A stretch of DNA of 64,000 nucleotides, taken from contig NC_092559.1 in NCBI RefSeq assembly GCF_037038585.1, forward strand, positions 19,764,488-19,828,487. Direction: 5' to 3'. The notes below the pieces were generated by a model. That model ran no database searches. It was not told the origin of the DNA and saw nothing but the letters and a program-made list of their open reading frames with translations. This DNA is from Patagioenas fasciata (lineage: Eukaryota; Chordata; Aves; Columbiformes; Columbidae). Below, piece by piece: positions 33,585 to 44,031 of this stretch (the stretch's first letter is position 1; every line of letters starts with the position of its first letter). Both the position numbers and the translations under genes were made by a program.

Positions 33585-34070
33585 AAACCACACATGTGAA
33601 GACAAAAAGAAGGGTAGTTGTCATAGGGGACTCCCTTCTGAAGAGAACAGAGGGCCCAATATGCCTATCTGACCCAACCCACAGGGAAGTCTGCTGCCTC
33701 CCTGGGGCCAGGATAAGAGATGTTACTATTGGTCCTTAATTTTGGCAGAGAAGAGGTAGGAAAAAGAAATCTTAAGGCGATCAAAAGGGATTTCAGAGTT
33801 TTAGGGCAGTTGGTCGATGGCTCAGGTGTTTTTTTCTTCCATTCTTTCAGTAGCAGTCAGGAATACAAAATAGAACAGGCAGGCCCAACTAATCAACACA
33901 TGGTTCCGTGACTGGTGTCATCGGTGGAACTTTGGGTTCTTCAATCATGGGATGGTCTCTTCTTCGTCAGGTCTTTTGACATCTGATGGGATGCACCTCT
34001 CGCAGAAGGGGAAAAAGATGTAGGTTCAGGGGCTAGCAAGGATGATCGATAGGGCTTTAAACCAGATTGG
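33585..34070 (+). pseudogene. CR1-2 ORF1 esterase domain
   Basis: Frames read RRVVVIGDSLLKRTEG (GDS block of an SGNH-type esterase), CCLPGARIRDVT, then, after frame breaks, INTWFRDWCHRWNFGFFNHG and LLTSDGMHLSQKGKK with the D-x-x-H block. This esterase in CR1 ORF1 is known from avian and turtle CR1s. Stops and shifts inactivate it. Confidence 0.75.
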
Positions 34071-34214
34071 AAGGGGGAAGTGGGCAGTACCAGGCCAGTC
34101 AGTGATGAGGAATGGGACGGCACACCAAAGCTCGAGGAGGTGCGTGACAGTGAGATTCCTCAGACTGCGCCACGAGGTGAAGGGCACAATCAACCACACT
34201 TGAAATGCTTCTAC

Positions 34215-34724
34215 AATAATGCTTGCAGCATGAGGAAAAAGTAAGATGAACTAGAAGCCTTGGCCTGGTCCCAGGGATATGATATAATTGGCATCAGTGA
34301 AACCTGGTGGGATGAGTCCTGTGACTGGTGTGCCATGATGGATGGTTACAGGTTATTCAGAAGGGATAGGCAGGGTAGGAGAGGCGGGGGGGTGGCATTG
34401 TGTGTAGCGGAGGGGCTGGAATGCATAGAGCTAGCAGTTGTCAGTGGTAAAGTTGAGAGCCTCTGGGTAAGGATTAAGGGACAGACAAATAAAGCAGATG
34501 TTGTTGTGGGAGCCTACTATAGGCCTCCCAGCTGGGATGACAACACTGATGAGTTATTCTTTAAGGAACTAAGTGAAGCCCCCAAGACATCTTCCCTTGT
34601 CCTTATGGGGGACTTCAACTTACCAGATGTCAACTGGGAATATCATACAGCTGGCACCAACAGGTCCAGAAGATTCCTAAAGCATCTGGTTGATAACTTG
34701 TTGGTGCAGGTACTAAGGGAATAG
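34215..34724 (+). pseudogene. CR1-2 endonuclease domain
   Basis: Near-continuous frame: YDIIGISETWWDESCDW, RRDRQGRRGGGVALCV, ADVVVGAYYRPPSWDD and SLVLMGDFNLPDVNWEY, the catalytic Glu/Asp-Asn blocks of the apurinic-like endonuclease that nicks target DNA. The frame ends at 34724, and the region before the LTR at 34896 is broken. Confidence 0.85.
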
Positions 34725-34895
34725 ACCAGGAAAGATGCCTTCCTAGATTTGCTACTTGATAACAGAGAGGGTCTTGTGGGAGAAGTGGCAATTGGTGGCT
34801 GCCTTGGCAACAGGAGGAAAACTGACACCAAGACTAAACTTTAGATATGAGGAGAATTCTGGTTGCTCAGAAAACTACTTATTAAGGTCCCCTGG

Positions 34896-35560
34896 TCTCC
34901 TGGTTTTGTTAAAAAACAAGTTTCTCTTTTAGTGAATTTGCCTGTCAGCTAAAGCCTTCATATTAGCTGCATTTTCCTGGAGAACCAGATACATGTTTTG
35001 GTAAACATGGCAATGGAATGCAAACTTATTGATAAGTACGGATGGACATCTCGCGAGAGGGACAATGAGAAACCGGTGACCAAGAAACTGACCAACTGAG
35101 TATAACATTCCATTCACGTGAATACTTCATATAAAAGTGGGAGATCACGAGGATCTCGTCCCTTTTCCCTTTTTTCCTTTTCCCTTCTGCTTATAGCCGA
35201 CATTAGGAGAGGACCTTGCTAGTTGTCCCTGCAAACTGAGGCCTAGTGAGAGGCTGAATCCAGCTCCAGGTTGGCTACAGAGTCTAATCCAGGACTTTGG
35301 GTGCTGGTTCTGCAGTTGCTGAGACTTTCAAGATTGGTTTTGTATATTTTGTATTATTTTCTCTATTCTTATTAGTAGCATTAGTAAAACATCTTTAATT
35401 TTTCCAACTCTCTTCTCTCTGTCCTTCTTTCCCTCCCGATCGCCTGTCCTTAGTGGGAAGGGGGGAGAGGGAGGGGCAAAAAGGGGAAGTGGGGGGGAGA
35501 GGAGGTTAACAATACATCTGCAAGGGTTTTATTGTCACCCCACAATCTTAACCCTCGACA
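34896..35560 (+). mobile_element. Solo LTR 'TGTCCTGGTTTTG' family, in CR1-2
   Basis: Runs TCTCCTGGTTTTG (start mutated from TGTCCTGG) to ACCCTCGACA. Flanks CCTGG and GCTGG look like a 5-bp target duplication with one change. TATA CATATAAAAGTGGG near 35130 and a G-rich tract near 35455-35510 are shared with the copies at 41853 and 52763. CR1-2 reads on across it. Confidence 0.87.
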
Positions 35561-35955
35561 GCTGGGAAGAAGCTTTTGAATTTGCTGAGGTCCGTCAGTG
35601 TTGGTCGCTTTTTAAATACCACCTACTAAAAGCACAGGATCAGGCAAAATGCCAAAAATCTAGAAGGGGAGGCAAAAAGCCAGCTTGGTTGAGCAGGGCT
35701 CTTCTTCTTGAACTGCGGCAAAAGAAGAAAGTATATGGTCAGTGGAAGCAAGGTCATGTGTCATGGGAGTACTACAGAGATGCTGCTCACACTGTAGGGA
35801 AGAAATTCATGTGGCCAAAGCTCATTTAGAATTGAAGCTGGCCAGTACTGTGAAGGACAATAAAAAGACCTTTTTCAAATATATTAATGGCAAAAGGCAA
35901 ACTGGAAATAACATTGGTCCATTACTTGGTGAGTATGGTCACCTTATTAACAGGG

Positions 35956-36998
35956 TGTCACGGAGGCACCCCGAGGCTAATTTAAGGGACAACAGGGTCC
36001 AAAACAACTTTTATTAAACCGGTGAGAAACAGGGTTTTAGCACTCCAAAAGTGACTTAAATAGAGGTTCGGGTATCAGTTGAGGAAAATTATTAAGGGGC
36101 AGCAACTAGTACAACAGGCGGTCCACAGAGTGCATGCACGTGGCTTCACCCAAAACAATGCCGGAACCACCCCGAGTCCCAGAGGAGTACACACTTGCCT
36201 GAACACGGTGCGGTCTTATTCTTAAAGAGATACAGGTAAAGCGTACGCTCGCGATTCCGCGAGGGTAAATTTATAATACACTCGCAATTCTGCGAGGGTT
36301 AATTTACTTACACGTGCGAATGTGCACGGAATACTACACGTGCTTATGTGGAAGCACGGGAGGAAAATACACTCGCGATTGTGCGAGGATAAATTTATAA
36401 TACACTCACAATTGTGCGAGGAAATAATTTAAAGTACGCGTGCAAATGTGCACGGAATATAAATACACTTGCGATTGTGCGAGGAAATAAAGTTATACGT
36501 GCTTGTATTAAGCACAGGAAGTTACACGTGCATATGTGCATGGAATAAAGTTATATACTCGCAATCCTGCGAGGGGTTTTACTCACACACGTGGCGACAA
36601 GGCAAGCGGGGTCTCCATCCCGGGGAGGGGGGGTTCTCGGCGGTAGCATCTTCAGCTCGCACTCCAAGAGACCGGTGACAATGGGCCCAGTCTCGATGAG
36701 AGAGTCCCGTTTTATACTGGCTGATCAGACCTGACTGTAGGCATTCTAGAAGCTTCTCTGCACCGCCACACCATGTGTGGGGTGCCCCTGAAGCCTCCAA
36801 ACATCCCCCACACTGGTCACAGGTGCCCAGCGGCTCACTGGTGCCTCGGCAATCCCTTCTCCTAATGGCCCTGGCCAGGGTGCTCTGGGCCAAACAAAAG
36901 AAACTGTTAGCCTCAAGTAGCAGAGAGAGGGAGATGTGCCTACTCCCTCCATACTGAAGGAGGAGGGGGGGAGAGAGGGGGATTTGCATTCTGCCACA
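35956..36998 (-). mobile_element. LTR-X3: solo LTR with stem-loop array, in CR1-2
   Basis: TGTCACGGAGGCACC..TTCTGCCACA on the plus strand, flanked by CAGGG (35951-35955 and 36999-37003), a perfect 5-bp duplication. On the minus strand TATAAAA is the complement of 36710-36716 and AATAAA the complement of 36010-36015. The roughly 700 bp between them would be the transcribed R region, and the hairpin array (36248-36573) lies inside it. Very similar to LTR-X2. Confidence 0.92.
36248..36573 (-). repeat. Tandem stem-loop array (11 units) in LTR-X3
   Basis: Units on the plus strand: 36248-36263, 36281-36296, 36313-36328, 36339-36358, 36372-36387, 36405-36420, 36439-36454, 36468-36483, 36498-36515, 36527-36542, 36558-36573. 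They include CTCGCGATTCCGCGAG, CTCGCAATCCTGCGAG, CGTGCGAATGTGCACG and CGTGCTTATGTGGAAGCACG. Most are perfect or one-mismatch inverted repeats; the loops GATT/AATC(C) and AAAT/ATAT recur. Unit order and number differ from LTR-X2. Confidence 0.9.
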
Positions 36999-37003
36999 CA
37001 GGG

Positions 37004-38626
37004 ACACAGACAAAGCAGAGACATTTAATGCTTTCTTTGCTTCAGTCTTCAACACTGATGATGGACTTGGGGGGGCCCAATAGGCCTGGGCTAGAGAACC
37101 ATGGCTGTAAGAACAATAAACTCCCAGTCAATCCGGAACTTGTGCAGGATTTGCTAATCCAGCTAGATCCCTACAAGTCGATGGGGCCTCATGGAATTCA
37201 TCCAAGAGTACTTAAAGAGCTGGTTGATATATTGAGACCTCTCTCCGTGGTTTTTCAGTGCTCCTGGGAATCCGGATAGGTCCCAGGTGACTGGAAGCTG
37301 GTGAACGTTGTCCCAATCTACAAGAATGGCAACAGGGATGACCCTGGCAACTATAGGCCTGCCAGACTCACTTCTGTGCCTGGCAAAATCATGGAGAAGA
37401 CTATTCTGGGAGTTATTGAAAAACATCTGAATGACAATACAGTCATTGGTCCCAGACAGCATGGGTTCATGAGGGGAAAGTCCTGCTTGACCAACTTAAT
37501 TACTTTCCACAACAAGGTTACCCACCTAGTTGACCAAGGGAAGCCTGTCAATGTGATCTTTTTGGATTTCACTAAAGCCTTTGATACTGTCTCTCACAGT
37601 ATCCTCCTGGACAAAATGGCCAGCATACTGCTGAATAAACACATGATGCAGTGGGTGGGAAATTGGCTGACAGGCTGGGCTCAAAGGGTTCTAGTAAATA
37701 GGGTTATGTCAGGCCGGCAACCAGTCACTAGCGGGCTTCTGCAGGGATCCATCTTAGGGCCAGTACTCTTCAATGTCTTCATAAATGACTTGGACACAGG
37801 ACTTGAAGGAATACTAAGTAAGTTTGCCAATGACACAAAATTGGGAGGAGCTGTCGACACTCTTGAGGGCGAGAAGCCCTGCGGAAGGATCTGGACAAAC
37901 TGGACAACTGGGTAATCACCAACCATATGAAGCTCAACAAGAACAAGTGCCCAATTTTGCACCTGGGTGTCCCTGGCAACCCTGGCTGTACATACAGACT
38001 GGGGGATGAGATGCTGGAAAGCAGCTCCGTGCAGAGAGAGATCTGGGGGTTCTGGTTGACGGCAAGTTGAACGTGAGCCAACAGTCTGCCCTTGCAGCCA
38101 AGAGGGCCAACCGTGTCCTGGGGTGCATCAAGCACTGTATTGCCAGCTGGTTGAGGGAGGTGATTGTCCCACTCAGCTCTGCACTAATGCAGCCTCACCT
38201 GGAGTACTGTGTGCAGTTCTGGGCGTCACAGTATAAAAAGAATATAAAGCTACTGGAGTGTCCAGAAGAGGGCTACAAAGTTGGTGAAGGGTTTGGAGGG
38301 GAAGCCCTATGAGGACCAGCTAAAGTCACTTGATTTGTTCAGCCTGGAGAAGAGGAGACTGAGGCGAGACCTCATTGTGGCCTACAGCTTCCTCACAAGG
38401 GGAGGAGGAAGGGAAGACTGATCTCTTCTCTCTGGCGATCAACAACAGAACTCGAGGGAATGGCAGTAAGATGTATCAGGGGAGGTTTAGGTTAGACATT
38501 AGGAAAAGGTTCTTCACCCAGAGGGTGGTGGAGAACTGGAACAGGCTCCCCAGGGAGGTAGTCACAGCTCCAAGCCTGAAAGTATTCAAGAAGAGACTGG
38601 ACAATGCCCTCAGACACATGGTGTGA
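37004..38626 (+). pseudogene. CR1-2 reverse transcriptase core and C-terminus
   Basis: 37301-37915 is open and holds RT motifs: [53 protein letters not shown] (motif A), [16 protein letters not shown] (motif B) and [11 protein letters not shown] where FADD is expected (AND, so the first catalytic Asp is replaced by Asn). 38067-38312 and 38375-38626 carry the C-terminal region ([26 protein letters not shown]) in other frames. Inactive. Confidence 0.88.
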
Positions 38627-38724
38627 ACTGTGGGGTTGTCATATGTAGGGACAGGAGTTGGACTCAACGATCCTTGTGGGTCCCTTCCAACTCAGGACAT
38701 TCTATGACTTTATGATTCTAATTT

Positions 38725-39024
38725 TACATTTAATTCACACAATGTCACATCCTAGTAAAGGTGAGGAACATTATGGCATATAGAGAAATTCACAAGTTAC
38801 TTATTTCCAATTGTATATTCCATCAATTGTAAGAATGGCCTTAAAGTCTTTTTCCCAGTTGCACCAATAACATGGGCCTTTATTTTACTTGATTGTCCTT
38901 TACAATTTGCTACTACAGAGTGGGTTGCCCTACTATCTATTAAAAAAATCTATCATATCATTTCCCAGCTTTACTGGAACCAGAGGATCAGCTGGGGAGA
39001 CTTAATAGATTCCTCCCGTCCCCT
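38725..39024 (-). pseudogene. Protease start of class I ERV
   Basis: The minus-strand frame reads IDFLIDSRATHSVV, where a DTGA active site is expected (here DSRA, so inactivated), and HVIGATGKKTLRPFLQ, the flap region. Stops follow. It directly follows the nucleocapsid frame, as in gammaretroviruses where gag and pol are in line. Confidence 0.65.
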
Positions 39025-39294
39025 TCAATCTAATCCTATTTCTGCCATCACGATGGGCTCTTTAGTGTTCCCCTGAGTTTTCTTAAGATGAGGGCACTCA
39101 TTTTTCCAGTGCCCTTCCTGTTTGCAATATGCACACTGATTTGGTCCAAGGGGGGTTTGTCCAAAGGATGTTTTATACCAATTCCTTCCCCCTACGCTCC
39201 CCCTTTCTCTCCCTCGCAAACTTTCTCTCCCTCTTCTCCTGCTTTCCTGGTTTTCTGACAAGGCAGCAGCAAACAGGCAAGCTTGCAACTTCAT
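39025..39294 (-). pseudogene. Nucleocapsid of class I ERV
   Basis: An arginine-rich stretch (RRRGRESLRGRERGSVGGR) precedes one zinc knuckle CAYCKQEGHWKNECP (C-x2-C-x4-H-x4-C). A single knuckle is the gammaretrovirus pattern, in contrast to the two knuckles of ERVK-2. Confidence 0.8.
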
Positions 39295-39330
39295 TTGGAC
39301 CTGCTTCTCTTTTATTTCTATCTCATCACA

Positions 39331-39561
39331 CTAATTATATACTTTATAGGTAATCACTATTAGTTGTGACACAGACATACCACTTGTGTCATCTACCTTC
39401 TGCAACTTCTTTCTAATGTCTGGCACTGGCTGTCCAATAACTAACTTGTTAAACATTTTCTGATTGCTTTCCTCTTCTGGATTAAAATCAGTCCATTTCT
39501 TTGCCACTTCACCCAATCTTTCATAAAATGCCAATGGACTCATATTAAAATCTTGCCTCAC
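39331..39561 (-). pseudogene. Capsid fragment of class I ERV
   Basis: The frame reads RQDFNMSPLAFYERLGEVAK and IGQPVPDIRKKLQKVDD, resembling the C-terminal capsid region ahead of nucleocapsid. 39562-40030, upstream of it, is decayed gag without a clear frame. Confidence 0.65.
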
Positions 39562-40030
39562 TTCCTATAATTTAGACAAATTCTTTGGCTATTGCACTCC
39601 ATGCTGTATCCCATATAAAATCAAGTGTTGATATGTTCTCAGTCTTTCCAATCCCCTAGATGTAATGGGGAACTATCGTGGTTCTTCCCTACATAGATAT
39701 TGATCAGGGTCTGTCCCATGACACTGGTTACTCTCTTCCTTTGCTTTTTCTCACATCATCTGTCTTCCTTCACTAGTAAACAGATATTCTACTAGGGCCT
39801 GGATATCCCCTCCAGTTAGGGTTATGGGTTAATATAACAGTTTTAATCATCCCCTACAGTCCTTCTGGATTAATTCGATACAGTCAAACTGATTATTTCT
39901 AATTTAACAAATCTGAGGTAGTAAAGGGGATATGTACAAGCACTGGCCCTCCTTCAGGCCCAACAGTTTGTCTGAGAGGGGCCTGAAATATTGGATGTTG
40001 TCCTCTAGTTCTCCCAAAACAGGGCTAACA

Positions 40031-41308
40031 TTAGGTTGGTGCAAAATAATTGCAGTTTTGAACCATGAATTTTAAATCATTATAACTAGGTTCAAACACA
40101 TCTTTACTAATCAAAATAGGAAACATTACAATCAACATAGTTTCGTCAATGAGAAATAAGTTTGTTTATTCCTGTAGCATAAAAATCTGTGTGTTGGGTT
40201 TCGATGAACTCTTGGAAAGCATTTTCTGCATCCTGCTGTTTGTGGAAGTGTTTTCCCTGCAAAAAGTTGTCAAGATGCCTGAAGAAGTGGTAGTCAGTTG
40301 GTGAGAGGTCAGATGAAGATGGCGGATGAGGCAAAACTTCGTAGCCACAGCCCAATTCATTCAGCTTTTGAAGTGTTGGTTGTATGACATGCAGTCGGGC
40401 ATTGTTGTAGGCCCTTTCTGTTGACCAATGCTGGCTGCAAGCATTACAGTTTTCAGTGCATCTCATTGATTTGCTGAGCATACTTCTCAGATGGAATGGT
40501 TTTACTGGGATTCAGAAACCTGTAGTGGATCAGACTGGCAGTAGATCACCAAACAGTGACCATGACCTTTTTTTGGTGCAAGTTTGGCTTTGGGAAGTGC
40601 TTTGGAGGTTCTTCTCAGTCCAACCACTGAGCTGGTCATCACCGGTTGTCATAGAAAATCCACTTTTCGCCGCGTGTCACAATACAATCGAGAAATGGTT
40701 TGTTGTTGTTGCATAGGAGAAGACGACACTTCAAAATGATGATTTTTTTTATTATCGGTCAGTTCATGAGGCACCTACTTCTAGAGCTTTTTCACCTTTC
40801 CAATTTGCTTCAAATGCTGAATGACCATAGAATGGTCGACGTTGAATTCTTCAGCAACTTCTCATGTAGTTGTAAGAGGATCAGCTTCAATGACTGCTCT
40901 CAATTGGTCATTGTCAATTTCCGATGGCCAGCCACTATGTTCCTCATGTTCAAGGCTCTTGTCTCCTTTGCAAAACTTCTTGAACCACTACTGCACTGTA
41001 CATTTGTTAGCAGTTCCTGGGCCAAATGTGTTGCTGATTTTGCAGGTTGTCTCTGCTTCTTTACAACCCATTTTGAACTCGAATAAGAAAATTATTTGAA
41101 CTTGCCTTTTAGTCTAACATAATTTCCATAATCTAAAATAGATATAAAATAAACAGCAAGGAATAAGTCAGTAGTAAAAAAACCTTAAAGCAAGAAAAGT
41201 GCATTAAAATTATGTACAACATAACTACATTTCTTTAAGAATGTATTCCAATACCAAGCAGCAAATTTCAACACTGCAAAAACTGCAATTACTTTTGCCT
41301 CAACCTAG
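40031..41308 (-). mobile_element. Hsmar1-like mariner, nearly full length (1278 bp)
   Basis: The left terminal inverted repeat TTAGGTTGGTGCAAAATAAT starts at 40031. The right one, the complement of AAAACTGCAATTACTTTTGC and the following CTCAACCTAG, ends at 41308 with TA next to it. The transposase is on the minus strand: an N-terminal helix-turn-helix region near 41060-40800, KWIFYDNR around the first catalytic Asp, and at the C-terminus EVLPHPPSSSDLSPTDYHFF and FYATGINKLISH. Stops and frameshifts abound. Length and sequence match the mariner group that includes primate Hsmar1 and the SETMAR transposase. It sits in the class I ERV gag between matrix and capsid. Confidence 0.9.
40146..40481 (-). 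pseudogene. Mariner transposase C-terminal part
   Basis: The longest surviving frame of the transposase. It contains NARLHVIQPTLQKLNELG, where the second catalytic Asp of the DD34D triad (DNAR in relatives) is replaced by N-N, then the SPTDYHFFRHLDNFLQGK block with the third Asp, and ends with GINKLISH. With the triad damaged and the N-terminal half out of frame, it cannot transpose. Confidence 0.88.
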
Positions 41309-41328
41309 TAACTTCATTTTCTTCTTCA

Positions 41329-41802
41329 CTAGAAGAACTTGTGTCCACTTGTCAAGGAGTTACTACAAACCAATTGCTCATCCTCCTCAGTTTCTTTTTG
41401 ACAACCTTTTCCAATTTCACAACCACTACAACAGGAATTTGTCTTTTTCTTTTTCTCATTTATCAAATATATTCCATTTCGATGCTTCGAACCAACTAAC
41501 CCACATTTCCTTCTAGTGTCACAATCATTTCTAAGAGAGAAAAACAACTCCACATAAGGTACTTCATCCCACTTTTCTAACTTTCTACAAAACAACATTA
41601 ATTATAATATTGTGTTATATTGCAAAGACCTATTTTCTGGCCATTTTTCTTCATCTTCCAATTTATAAGCAGCCCACCATTGATTACAATATCTTTTCAA
41701 TTTATCCTTGCTTAGGGGGTCCCCTCCAAATTTTCTCAAATATTTTAAAATACATCCCAAGTGAGAACAAGGGGGTATTTCCTGTGAAGTAGCTGAACCC
41801 AT
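41329..41802 (-). pseudogene. Matrix region of class I ERV gag
   Basis: Starts MGSATSQEIPP (glycine-2 myristoylation-type start) and continues LGCILKYLRKFGGDPLSKDK and WWAAYKLEDEEKWPE, typical of a gammaretroviral matrix. After a stop at 41602 the next frame (41598-41329) starts with a KLEKWDEVPYVELFFSL segment. Truncated at the mariner. Confidence 0.75.
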
Positions 41803-41852
41803 ATCAGTACTGAAAAGAAATTCTTAACCCCTCTGCTCCAACCCTCAGTTGG

Positions 41853-42503
41853 TGTCCTGGTTTTGTTAAAAACAAGTTTCTCTTTTAGTGAATTTGCCTG
41901 CCAACTAAAGCCTTCATATTAGCTGCATTTTTCTGAAAAGCCAGATACATGTTTTGGTAGACAATGCAATGGTATGCTAGGTCATTGATAAGAATGGATG
42001 AGAATGGATGCACATCTCGTGAGAGGGGCAACGAGAAACAGGTGACCAAAAAACTGACCAACTGAACTATTCCATCCAATTCACATCATACTTCATATAA
42101 AAGTGGGAGATCACGAGGATCTTGCCCTTTTTCCTTATGGTCGACATTAGGAGAGGACCTTGCTAGTCGTCCCTGTGAACTGAAGCCTAGTGACAGAGTG
42201 AATCCAGTTCCAGTTGGCTGCAGAGTCCAATCCAGGACTTCGGGTGCTGGCCCTGCAGTTGCTGAGACTTTCAAGATTGGTTTTGTATATTTTGTATTAT
42301 TTTCCCTATTCTTATTAGTAGCATTAGTAAAACATCTTTAACTTTTCCAACTCTCTTCTCTCTGTTCTTTTTTTCCCTCCCAGTCACCTGTCCTTAGTGG
42401 GAAGGGGGGAGAGGGAGGGGCTGAAGAGGGAAGTGGGAGGAGAGAGGGGTTAACAATATATCTGCCACGGTTTTATTGTCACCCCGCAATCAAAACCTTG
42501 ACA
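41853..42503 (+). mobile_element. Solo LTR 'TGTCCTGGTTTTG' family, in class I ERV leader
   Basis: TGTCCTGGTTTTG..AACCTTGACA with TATA CATATAAAAGTGGG near 42094. Flanks GTTGG and ATTGG suggest a 5-bp duplication with one change. Orientation is opposite to the ERV it entered. 651 bp. Confidence 0.88.
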
Positions 42504-42829
42504 ATTGGCAAAGGGCCTCTCCCTTTGTCATGCATCTACATCTAGATGCATCTTGTGTCAAATGTTGGCTGCTTCCCAATGTAACTTACTAACCCTCCCC
42601 TTCTCTTACCTCTTTAAAAATACCTCTATAATGTATTGCACCATTGTGTCGCTTACCGCCCGATGGTTGGAGAGGAGCCAGTGGAGGTCCTGATCAATAG
42701 GTCAATGCATGTTGGAGTCCTGCTCGGTCCATGTCTCCTTCTGTCAGAAGCAGTAAGACAGTCCAGGCAAAACCATTACGACTGTCCCACCTGGGTTACC
42801 AGAAAATGTTGTCCCAAAAGGTGGGATGT

Positions 42830-43440
42830 ATTAGATGTATTCCTGGGGTGTATTAGAAGGGGGGTGGTTAGTAGGTCCAGAGAGGTTCTCCTTCCCCTCT
42901 ACTCTGCCCTGGTGAGTCCACATCTGGAATATTGTGTCCAGTTCTGGGCCCCTCAGTTCAAGAATGACAGGGAACTGCTGGAGAGAGTCCAGTGGAGGGC
43001 AACAAAGATGATTAAGGGAGTGGAGCATCTCCCTTATGAGGAAAGGCTGAGGGAGCTGGGTCTCTTTAGCTTGGAGGAGACTGAGGGGTGATCTCATTAA
43101 TGTTTATAAATATGTAAAGGGTGAGTGTCACGAGGATGGAGCCAGGTTCTTCTCTGCAACATCCAGTGCTAGGACAAGGGGTAATGGGTTCAAACTGGAA
43201 CACAAGAGGTTCCACTTAAATTTGAGAAGAAACTTCTTCTCAGTAAGGGTAACAGAACACTGGAACAGGCTGCCCAGGAGAGTTGTGGAGTCTCCTACTC
43301 TGGAGACATTCAAAACCTACCTGGACACCTTCCTGTGTAACCTCAAATAGGTGTTCCTGCTCTGGCAGGGAGATTGGACCAGATGATCTTTCGAGTTCCC
43401 TTCCAATCCCTAACATTCTGTGATTCTGTGATTCTGTGAT
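42830..43440 (+). mobile_element. CR1 3' end, 5'-truncated
   Basis: Begins in the RT C-terminal region ([40 protein letters not shown]) and reads through ENWNRL-like residues into a 3' UTR ending in three copies of TTCTGTGA at 43420-43440. The first frame is open to 43091; the second half is in another frame. This young-looking subfamily is also present, reversed, at 62818-63625. Confidence 0.9.
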
Positions 43441-44031
43441 TGTTACCTGGTGTGCAGATACCAATTTATACATGGGGTCAAGGTATTTCCTTTATTTACA
43501 GTTCTGCACAGAAAAAGGTGCTAGGCAATCTTTCTCAAAGCTAGCACACTAGAAGTAGGCTGAGCTATGTATTTATACATTTCAACTTTTAACTTTTAAC
43601 TATTCCTAACATCTTCTGCATATTTATGCCTACTCAGAGTTCATTGGTCTAAACTTTGCTCTCTTTGGTTTAAAGGTACAGTCCACTTTTATTCTTCTAT
43701 GCATGCTCAGTGAATAGTGGGCTTTTCTGAGTTGGGGGCGTTTTTTGAGTCAGAGGTCAAGATCTTCCCCTGCTACCTTTACTTTTCCCCTAGTTCCTAT
43801 AGCCTTTGTTTTGATCTTGGTAATTTCCCATCCTTTGGCCACCAAAACTTTGAATTCCTCATTTATCTTCCTTTTTATTCTTCACGGGAGAGTTAAATTT
43901 CAACCAAAAGGTTCAACCAAGTGAGCATCTCCACATAATACTAATCCCAAGGTCTAGGCAATCATAGAGCAGCAAAACTGATTCAAATTACTTATTCAAC
44001 TATACCAAAATTCAAGATCTAAGACATCACA
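43441..44031 (-). mobile_element. Solo LTR (591 bp)
   Basis: The complement runs TGTGATGTCTTAG..CCAGGTAACA, with TATA-like TGTATAAATAC and poly(A) signal AATAAAGG at the right distances. It abuts the CR1 tail on the left. No clear target duplication or internal sequence; family not identified. Confidence 0.6.

Larger units (their letters stand above)
33480..38720 (+). mobile_element. CR1-2: long CR1 copy split by two LTRs
   Basis: Plus-strand CR1 with most modules: ORF1 esterase (33585-34070), endonuclease (34215-34724), RT (35561-35955 and 37004-37915), C-terminal region (38067-38626) and a 3' UTR ending ATTCTATGACTTTATGATTC at about 38699-38718. It is opened by the LTR at 34896-35560 and by LTR-X3 at 35956-36998; removing them restores CR1 order. 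Many frame breaks. Confidence 0.88.
38725..42830 (-). mobile_element. Class I (gammaretrovirus-like) ERV fragment
   Basis: On the minus strand: leader (42830-42504), [LTR 41853-42503], gag matrix (41802-41329), [mariner 40031-41308], capsid (39561-39331), nucleocapsid (39294-39025) and the start of protease (39020-38725). It ends against the 3' tail of CR1-2. No RT, integrase, env or LTR is left. The single CCHC knuckle and the matrix start MGSATS support class I. Confidence 0.82.

Noticed and set aside
42785..42802. Possible primer-binding site of the class I ERV (complement TGGTAACCCAGGTGGGAC)
   Set aside because: Begins with TGG after an ACA but matches no tRNA 3' end that I can name with confidence.
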